This document shows, piece by piece, positions 56,935-64,000 of a stretch of 64,000 bases of DNA. Where the stretch lies: positions 40,907,891 through 40,971,890 of the forward strand of contig CP099839.1 in NCBI GenBank assembly GCA_030062745.1, read 5' to 3'. This DNA comes from Capitulum mitella. Lineage: Eukaryota; Arthropoda; Thecostraca; Pollicipedomorpha; Pollicipedidae. Within the stretch, counting starts at the first letter, position 1; every line of letters begins with the position of its first letter. A program made the translations under genes and the position numbers. The notes under the pieces were generated by a model. The model did no database searches and was not told the origin of the DNA. It was given only the letters and a program-made list of their open reading frames with translations.

Positions 56935-57860
56935 CTAGTGGGTCATCTCTACCACTCCTACTTTGTCGGCAGCGCGCACGCGCCCAGGCATGCACACCAG
57001 CATTTTGCTCGGCATTTCTGGGTCCAGACCAGCGATCACATGGCGTATCCTGCGTTTCAGAGTGAGGTCGGATGTTGCATAACAGCCTCCCTGGTACACC
57101 CTCTGTTTAATGATGCCGCCTACGTCCTCAGCATGACGTAGCTGGGGCACACCGGGGAGCTTGGTGTCACGCGTCGCATACGGCACTCTGGTCTCTTCCA
57201 GCAACTCGAGGGTTTCCATGGCATAATGAGCGCTGGCTAAGTCTAGCCAGAACAACATATCCCTGCCGGGATAGTTTTCATTCAAATTGGGACGAGTGCA
57301 TCTCTTAGACACTTCGCGCGGTACATGTTGCCATCAGCATTACCCGTACTCGACATGATGACCGGACGTGTTACACCCCTTGGAGAAATGGCGAGCCACA
57401 CGAGAAGTTTACGGGGAACTTGCTCTCTGGCCTCAGTTGTGCTCGTACTGGACAGTCTCCATCAGGCCAAACATAATATCCAAGGTTTCCTGACATATGG
57501 CTTCCGTGGTACTTGGTGTCGGGTTATTCTCGATTTGACATGCGTGCGCGGCAGTTTTCTGATGCAGGTCTTTAGGGTGACTTCTTGTTTTTTGGTGAAC
57601 TGGGGTGCCTTCTTGCTTTTTCGGTAATGAACGTTGTTTACTGCCAAGATTTTTATCACGTACGCTCTCTAGATCCTGAATCCACCAGTCAAAACGCACT
57701 GGGACGCCCCTCATTTTCCAACTGCAGCTCGAATCAGGTGGTCCTACCTTTCGATGCTCATTTTGGTTGGTTGGTGCTAATTGCCAGCATGACAAGCATT
57801 TCCACGACGCTTGAAGGTTGCCGGTGTTCTGCAAACAGTCTCGCGGGATCCCAAAGGATT
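56935..57860 (-). pseudogene. Tc1/mariner-superfamily transposase relic (copy 2)
   Basis: Minus-strand frames carry a basic, DNA-binding-like N-terminal part (57834-57433). A C-terminal catalytic part (57312-56935) has FWLDLASAHYAMETLELLEE, corresponding to FWPDLASAHYA around the second catalytic Asp. It also has VPQLRHAEDVGGIIKQRVYQ, corresponding to VPQLRPIEDFWGxLKxxVY around the third acidic residue. The frame is broken at least twice between the two parts (stops and a shift between 57312 and 57433) and key residues PIEDFW are altered. Inactive. The same family gives the relic at 1-440. Confidence 0.7.
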
Positions 57861-57869
57861 CACAATGCC

Positions 57870-58590
57870 TCCAAATAAATGATTGGGGTCGTCCCGGGTT
57901 CTCTTAGACAAGTCTCGAGACAATGCCACGGGCACCTTGCTTTGACATTGGCCCCACGACTGCAAACAGATTGCAATGCTTTACGACTTTTTTGTATGAT
58001 TTTGAAGCCAACAATGGGTAGAATGCATGTGCCAAATGCCTGTGGTGAGACCCATGATGTTCAAGACGTATGTATGTTTAAAAGTGTCTGATTTCCCAGC
58101 GTCCACCCGTTATGTACGTGTTCCCCTTCGAAAGCGACCAACAGACGCCCTAACATCTTGCGTGCTTCCTGGTATCGCCTCTGGTCTGGCCTGGATTTTA
58201 AAGCATACATGTATAACTGCGGATTAGATTCTCGGGATCTGTTTAAGATATCTCGGAACAAAATCAGACAATTAGTTCCAGGGTATCAGGGCTGCATAAG
58301 CCCACACCCAGCGAATTTGCCTCAAGAAAGATCACAGATTTTGGTCCTGTTTAAAGATCCCGTTAATGATTACGTTATATATGGTGTGTGGAAATAGACT
58401 CGAATCCTGGAGACCCTGTAAACGATTTTGTGTTTTTTTTGGGGGGGAGGAACGTCCACTCGGTGACGACGGCATTCACGGTCTCAGTTGCCCTGTGGTC
58501 ATACCCATGGCGTGGTTCATCGCAAAAGGCAGCTTCGCGAGTGGATATTTAGACGACCAACACTGGATCCTTCGTCGTTGATGATTTGTG
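57870..58590. other. Unassigned stretch upstream of the astacin gene
   Basis: No exon or transposon end recognised. Confidence 0.45.
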
Positions 58591-58594
58591 CGGG

Positions 58595-58630
58595 CATAAA
58601 AGGTGGTAGGTTAAAGATGCGTCAGCTTCA
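58595..58630 (+). promoter_or_regulatory. TATA/Inr core promoter candidate for the astacin gene
   Basis: CATAAAAGG (58595-58603) is followed 27-28 bases later by GTCAGCT (A at 58624), close to the arthropod initiator TCAGT. This would give a 5'UTR of about 410 nt before the start at 59032. Spacing is ideal; function is inferred. Confidence 0.5.
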
Positions 58631-59031
58631 CATTGGAACTTGTCCCTGAGTGGTGGCAGTTTCCCACACGGTCAGCAGCTGACCACACGGCCAGCAGCTG
58701 GGGTCACCTTGTGGTTCAGTTGTGAAGGGGACAGACTGGTGAGATAGCCCGAACTCACCGCAACAAGTGGTCCGGTGGGTCCGACGGACAGGTGGCGACT
58801 ATTACTCCGGCCTCGCCACAGCGGCGGTGGAGGCCGACACTTGGTGCGCGGCGAGGATGTCTGACGGCTGTTTTTGAGCAGCTGCTGTGGCGGCCGGAAC
58901 CGGAATAAAAACGTCGAGCGCAGCGTGAGCCGCAGAGTCCGACCTCCGCGGCCCGCCGGTACGGACAGGACAGCCTCGCTGTTTGGGCTGAGGACGGCTG
59001 GTCTCTGATCCGGCGCAGCTCGGCGGCCAGT

Positions 59032-60381
59032 ATGCGCCACACCCGGCTGAGCTTGCTATTCGTGTCCGCTCTGGCGGCGGCGGCGGCCGGCCGGCACCTG
59101 CGCGATCCGCTCCAGGGCGGCGGCGGTCCGGAGCCAGCGGAGCTCGACGGCGGGGACCTGTTTCCGATCCCCCTGGAGGAGGAGCAGGACCCGCTCCCTG
59201 ACGAGGGGCCGTACCCGGAGGAGCGCAACCCGTCGACCGACGCCGACGGTCGGCTGCTGGTCGAGTCGGACATGCTGCTAGAGGAGGGCACCGACCGGAA
59301 GATGCTGATGTCGCGCCTCTGGCCGCGCGACCGGCCGGTGCCGTTCGTGCTGACGCCGGAGATGGAGCCGTATCGCGCCGCCGTCGAGGCCGGCCTGAGC
59401 CACTGGGAGAACGTCACCTGCGTCAACTTCAGGGAGGAGCCGGCTGGGTTCCACGACGAGCCGCACCTACGCTTCATCAGAGGCACCGGCTGCTTCTCGT
59501 TCCTAGGTATGATGCAGAAGCCAACCGGCCAGTCGGTCTCCATCGGGGCCGGCTGCGGCAGACTGGTCACGGTGGCGCACGAGATCGGCCACTCGCTCGG
59601 CTTCTTCCACGAACAGTCGCGGACAGATCGCGACGAGTACATCATCGTCAACTGGGACAACATCCCCCAGGGCCGCTGGCCCAACTTCAACAAGAAGCCG
59701 AAGGCGGACGCGTTGGGCGTCGAGTACGACCTCAGGTCCGTCATGCACTACAGCTCGTACGCCTTCTCCAGGGACTACACGGAGCCGACGCTGGTCTCAA
59801 AGGACCCGTTGCTCCAGCACCTTGTCGGCAACCGCATGGGCGGCCTGACACACCGCGACCGCGCCTTGGCCAACGCTGCGTACGGCTGCGCCGAGCACTG
59901 CACCGCGCCGCCCACCTGCCTCAACGAGGGTTACGTCGACAAGCACTGCCAGTGCGCCTGCCCGCCGGGCGTGAGCGGCGAGCAGTGCGAGACGGCGCCG
60001 GCCGACTATCGCTACTACGGGCCGACCTGCGGCGACCCGGACGTCACGGCGCCGGGGACGATCACCTCGGTCGGCTACCCGGCGTCGGCGCCGACCGACA
60101 ACGACTGCTACTGGCTGGTGACGGCTCCCGCCGGCCAGGCGGTGAACGTCACCTTCACCGACGTCTCGATGAACCTGTGGTCCAGGTGCAAAAAGGACCG
60201 GCTGACGGTGATGCTGAGCGGCGAGCTCCTGGAGCCGGCCGCCGTCGGCTGCGGCGACCAGTTTGTCGGCCGCTCGTTCGTCTCTGACGGCAACCGCCTG
60301 CTGGTGAAGTTCCGCACCCGTGGCCGCAGCCGCGTGCCCCGCTTCTTCAGCGCAGACGTGCTGTTCCAGCCGGCCGTCTAG
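59032..60381 (+). CDS. Secreted astacin-family zinc metalloprotease with EGF-like and CUB domains
   Basis: This is an extracellular M12A protease, probably acting on matrix, cuticle or other secreted proteins (substrate unknown). The 449-residue protein starts MRHTRLSLLFVSALAAAAAG, a signal peptide, followed by an acidic propeptide. The propeptide carries VESDMLL (about 77-83), the counterpart of the FxGD aspartate switch that holds the zinc in the zymogen. The catalytic domain (about 95-286) has HEIGHSLGFFHEQSR (183-197) with three zinc-binding His and the catalytic Glu, and the Met-turn SVMHY (236-240) with the zinc-contacting Tyr. A short Cys-rich EGF-like module (about 290-319) and a CUB domain (about 333-446) follow. 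This layout matches the EGF-CUB nematode NAS proteins and tolloid relatives. One exon only; no neighbour suggests an operon or cluster. The start Met has A at -3 and begins the signal peptide. Confidence 0.95.
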   Translation: MRHTRLSLLFVSALAAAAAGRHLRDPLQGGGGPEPAELDGGDLFPIPLEEEQDPLPDEGPYPEERNPSTDADGRLLVESDMLLEEGTDRKMLMSRLWPRDRPVPFVLTPEMEPYRAAVEAGLSHWENVTCVNFREEPAGFHDEPHLRFIRGTGCFSFLGMMQKPTGQSVSIGAGCGRLVTVAHEIGHSLGFFHEQSRTDRDEYIIVNWDNIPQGRWPNFNKKPKADALGVEYDLRSVMHYSSYAFSRDYTEPTLVSKDPLLQHLVGNRMGGLTHRDRALANAAYGCAEHCTAPPTCLNEGYVDKHCQCACPPGVSGEQCETAPADYRYYGPTCGDPDVTAPGTITSVGYPASAPTDNDCYWLVTAPAGQAVNVTFTDVSMNLWSRCKKDRLTVMLSGELLEPAAVGCGDQFVGRSFVSDGNRLLVKFRTRGRSRVPRFFSADVLFQPAV

Positions 60382-60961
60382 GTCACGTGACGTCCGCGCC
60401 GCGACCGGAGAGGTACGGAAAAGAAGTGGTCGCCGGCCGTCGAACCTTGTGTAGATTGGAAAGTGATAGGTTTTCGGTAAGGCCGTCATGTTTCTTTGGG
60501 TTGGTTCGGTACGGTCCAAATGCATGGGAATGGAACACCACGAAGTTTTCTGAAGTGACAATATAACCAGCGACAACGCAGCCCTGCATGTTCAGTGCTC
60601 CAAGCACGGAACGCGTGGGCGAAGGGGAAACCATAGAGTCCTCTGTAGAAAGGACACTCGGCAGCCATGACCGTAGGTTCCGATTCAGGACTGCGTCGTT
60701 TAGGGGGCGTCCCCAGCGAGCTGTACTCCGAAACAAATAGACTCCGCACCTTTGAGAGGTCTTCAGTCAACGAACAGTGTGTTGGAGAACTACACTGGAT
60801 TTTTCATCTGATCGTCATGGAGCTATCCCCGGCAGAATGTTAATGCGCTGGAGTGCTCCTGCGGTAGATCACTGCCGTGTAGCAGCGAACGATTCGGCTG
60901 ATCGCGGATTAAGCTCAGTACCTATTTGTTGGCAGCTCAAATTAGCCATGATGGGATCATT

Positions 60962-60967
60962 AATAAA
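60962..60967 (+). terminator. Possible astacin poly(A) signal
   Basis: AATAAA about 580 nt after the stop; a second lies at 61080-61085. Either could end the transcript. Confidence 0.35.
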
Positions 60968-61160
60968 ATGGGCACCTTGTCCTTCCGATGATTTTACGAA
61001 TGGCCTCTTTCAGATCATAAATGTAGCTTACAGAAAAAGGGAACATTTACCATTTAACGGACGACGTCGGCTTCGTAACAATAAACAGAACGATATGAAA
61101 GCGAGGTTCATTTACGGGCCTCCGCTGTAATCACAGTGGATCTTCTGCTGGCGCCAGGAG

Positions 61161-61164
<4 letters not shown>

Positions 61165-61221
<57 letters not shown>
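61165..61221. repeat. (TA)n microsatellite
   Basis: Uninterrupted TA dinucleotides of about 57 bases. Confidence 0.95.
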
Positions 61222-61222
<1 letters not shown>

Positions 61223-62225
61223 TGCCCATGCATCAAAGCTTTTCTTTAAACTGTCAGTCTTCAGCGATGTAAGTACCAGGCAGGCGGGCCCTTAAGCTCC
61301 ATACTTGTGAAAAGAAAACAAAGGACGTGGACGTGGTGCAAGATTTAGACTGCGGTCCGCGATGACATTTTAAGGCTGATATGTCCTTGCATTTTGAAAG
61401 GCAAGAAACGTTTCAAAATTTGGGCTGTTAATGATCATCCTTTAGTTTCAAAACAGCGCATGCGCACTGCAAGGCCACCGAAAGTACTGAATGCAAAATA
61501 CGATAAAGCTTCGCGATTGTCGTTGGCGGTCCGAGCAAAAGGCGTTCGCTGTTACTCCGAGCTTCATTACGTATTTCCGATCTTCCAAGGCGTTTCCCGG
61601 CTGGGCGGGCTCAGATAAACCTATTGCACAGCTGGACCATTGACTGCGGTGGGTCCGGCGCCAGCGCTGGGTCGGACCGTGAGCAATGATTAACGCTCTG
61701 GCCGTCGCCGGCTCAGATTTACGGACCGTCTGGGCCGGCGGTGGCGGCCGTTGACGGACCGCGCGGAAGCTTGTGTTGGCGGCCGCCGCGCCGGACGGTT
61801 TGCCGCGGTGCTGGAAACAGGTGGCCTGGCTCTGGCCAGACGCTCGGCCAAGTGCTTGGCTCTCCCCCGGAGCTGGGCATGTTTGGTAGGAGATGCTGAC
61901 CACGTCCGCGTGGTTACTGGGACCTTGAAGCGGCGTTTGATCAAGTTCGCAAAGCACTGCCGGCTTATCGCGGCTGTGACTGTTGTGCTCAGAGCGGCCT
62001 CCAGGTAATGAGATCCAGAATCAAACGGCGAGCCCGCACCAGGTGACGGCCAGACGCCAACCTTGGCCGGGCCCGTCGTGGTGAACCGATACCACGTTCC
62101 CTCCCCCCGGGCCTGTGACAGATGGGAGGCAAGTTCCGTCACATCTGGCCCGTCGGGGGGCCGCTCGACCCATCAACGCGCCGGCGCCGGCCGAGGCCCA
62201 TGCCGCCTCACCTCCGGGCCGCTAA
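61222..62225. other. Unassigned stretch, GC-rich toward its right end
   Basis: Frames on both strands in the GC-rich part (61690-62142) lack recognisable domains. It may be upstream regulatory DNA of the putative gene at 62.3 kb. Confidence 0.45.
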
Positions 62226-62232
62226 TTTTAGC

Positions 62233-62310
62233 TGACGTCACCGGTGGTCGGCGCTGCCAAATTTCAAAATAAACCAGGTCGGCGAGCCGCGCGCCGCGAG
62301 TGTCTCCGTT
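62233..62310 (+). promoter_or_regulatory. Candidate promoter: CRE palindrome and TATA-like box
   Basis: TGACGTCA (62233-62240) is a perfect consensus site for CREB/ATF-type bZIP factors. AAAATAAA (62266-62273) lies 26 bases downstream of it, and a C/G-rich leader starts about 30 bases later. Arrangement suggests a start near 62295-62310. Confidence 0.45.
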
Positions 62311-62527
62311 GTCTTCGCCGCGGCGTCTGGGTCCGCTCGTGCTGGCCGACGCGCCTCAGGGTTGTACCGGGGACTCGCGCGTGGTACCGCTGAGTTTGGT
62401 GGACGGCGCGTGGCGTCAGCGGACGGTGAACGCTCGGTGTGGGCGGCGAACGCGGCGGTGGACCGGCCGTGGAAAGAGTGGCTCCCGTTGATCGGCCACC
62501 TGACGCAGTCTAGGATCGTTAGCAGCC

Positions 62528-62545
62528 ATGGCCAGTGCCAGGAAG
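62528..62545 (+). CDS. Putative first coding exon (MASARK) of an unrecognised gene
   Basis: The leader from about 62300 contains no ATG until GCAGCCATGG, a near-perfect initiation context. Six codons later comes a donor (AAG|GTAGGC). Short first exons of this kind are common where an intron splits a signal peptide, as in arthropod cuticle proteins, but no later exon is recognised in the remaining 1.4 kb. An acceptor (CCTTATTGCAG) near 62672 would give only a 24-residue product. Function unknown. Confidence 0.4.
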
Positions 62546-62689
62546 GTAGGCAGCTGTGACCTGATCACTCGCGAACGATACCCCGGGAGTGCGGACGGGT
62601 GGCGATGATCTGGATGGGGATGTGATGTACGAGGACGCCAGACAGTGATTAGCTTTCTGGGTGCCTTATTGCAGCTTTTCTTGTCAAGG

Positions 62690-64000
62690 TTTTTGTTTCA
62701 AATTTTGGCTGTTTCAATAGATGCACTGTAGCAATAATTCCCATGCGAGACTCTCACCGGATAGAGTCACCAAGCGCAGGCCACGAATGTCCTGGAATAG
62801 CAGGACAAAAATGAAACGGCTTAGCATCGCTAACGAGCTGTCCGATGTGAGTTTACAGTTGCGGTTTTCGTAGATGTAGAAAGCCTTGTAAGCCTTATCT
62901 CAAATATATGCAGGGACACGGGAGGCCAGGGGTGGGGGGCCCTCTCTCCACTTTTACGAGATTTAGCACTGGCACTTTGGACTTTGACTGGAAAGAACCA
63001 ATCCAAAAAAGTTCCCCCACCCGCGCTCCTCCAACTCTGGAGGAGCTTCCGCGTCCCTGCATACATGTCGTAACTATTCCTCATGTTACATCCCAGAGAC
63101 GGCAATGTTCATTGAAAGGCCCCTAGCGGCCATTTGACGCCACAATTTGTATCTGTGTTTGGGAAATACTCCTTGGGATTTCGGCCTTAAGCGTGCACAA
63201 GATTCCAGGAAGTATGGACCTCTTCCTTGGAAAGTCTGCGCATTGAGCATTTGATTCATAAGAAACGAGGCCACGAAAAAAGGGCTTCAGTTTTTATTGG
63301 CCTGTTGGCATCTCAGTCTTGCGGATTCCGAGAAACGCCATTCGGCCTGAGGCCTCACTGCTAATGAGGCCCAGAGGTCGTAAAACACGGACCCAGAAAC
63401 ATCAGCAGACCCTTTGACACCCAGAGTCAAAGTAATTACTCCGAGGAGTACGCTTATGAAACGCCAAACACGCTACGAAGTCTTCGATAGCCGGCATGAC
63501 AAATAAAGCTGATATATATGGCCGTAAATTTGCGTCTAATGCACGTATGACTGAACCCAGTCAAAAGTATCTCTCATTTTTAAAATCACAAAGATCCCTA
63601 AACCAACAGGAAGCGTACCAAGCATCATGATGTTCTGCCAGTTGACTTGTCGGTGGTCCATGCAGACCAAATATGCGCTGGCGGTGACCTAAATCAAAAA
63701 CACACAGCGCAGTCTCGAGAGATCGCAGGCGAGATTTGCGCAGCAGCCAGAGAAGCGTATCGGCTAAACCGATATGTCTACGGGACCGAATTGTCCTGCT
63801 TCTCTTCCCTCCTTGATAGCTCACATCAGTACGATGTCCGTTACCTAACCATGTCGATGTTGGACACATGTGTTTTTTTTGTTCGAATGCATCTTAATAT
63901 CGTCTAGATTTGTAATGCGTCTGAATGCATCTTGGATACAGCGGTATTAAAAACGCAGTGGTAAATCGGATTTCCTTGTTGCAAATGATATTTGTCGGAC
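62690..64000. other. Unassigned right end of the window
   Basis: No exon, RNA gene or transposon terminus was recognised. If the putative first exon at 62528 is real, this is probably its first intron. Confidence 0.45.

Noticed and set aside
58755-59744. 329-codon minus-strand frame
   Set aside because: Antisense of the astacin gene; serine/arginine-rich by codon complement only.
59797-60576. 259-codon minus-strand frame
   Set aside because: Antisense of the astacin EGF/CUB part.
1-64000. CRISPR arrays, bacterial operons, LTR or other virus-like elements
   Set aside because: Nothing with regular direct repeats and unique spacers, no long terminal repeats, and no gag, envelope or capsid-like frame was seen.

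Overview
This window looks like nuclear DNA of an arthropod, plausibly a crustacean with GC-rich exons. The protein-coding exons are very GC-rich and CpG-rich, while the DNA between them is AT-richer, full of DNA transposons and simple repeats, and carries GT-AG introns. The lineage is inferred: the MOB3 N-terminus ([15 protein letters not shown]) is close to what I recall of the fly protein. The exact taxon cannot be settled from the sequence alone.

Four host genes are well supported. (1) An acylaminoacyl-peptidase (APEH) lies on the minus strand at 16898-18985, with its whole coding region in one exon and a likely 5'UTR intron. (2) MOB3, a Mob-family kinase adaptor, lies on the plus strand at 21579-24374 in five coding exons that join in frame to 236 codons. 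(3) The SR-like splicing regulator SFSWAP / suppressor of white-apricot lies on the plus strand at 39181-52611. Seventeen coding exons join in frame with GT-AG boundaries, giving the DRY-EERY domain, two SURP domains and an RS tail. (4) A secreted astacin metalloprotease (signal peptide, propeptide, HExxHxxGxxHE catalytic domain, EGF-like and CUB domains) lies on the plus strand at 59032-60381, also in one exon, behind a TATA/Inr-like core promoter. A probable first exon of a fifth gene sits near 62528. APEH and MOB3 are divergent and probably share a promoter near 19440-19750.

Region by region: 1-6000 is transposon-rich (Tc1/mariner relic, a TTAA-flanked element, a piggyBac-type non-autonomous element, and a nearly intact mariner with one internal stop). 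7000-14300 is a cluster of decayed tandem arrays with hAT-type MITEs. 14300-16450 shows nothing recognisable. 16900-25400 holds APEH and MOB3. 25400-38900 is mostly non-coding and includes a CpG-depleted block of about 8 kb interrupted by an inserted element, a tRNA-like SINE, a satellite and a LINE reverse-transcriptase scrap. 39100-53100 is SFSWAP. 53600-58500 is transposon relics. 58590-61100 is the astacin gene. 62200-62550 is a putative promoter and first exon.

The most interesting signals are: minisatellites that touch splice sites in several SFSWAP introns, including an array that repeats a consensus 5' splice site; sharply bounded CpG-depleted domains around the divergent APEH/MOB3 promoter, which look like a fossil record of germline methylation; and one satellite type that occurs both in a CpG-retaining and in a CpG-depleted state.
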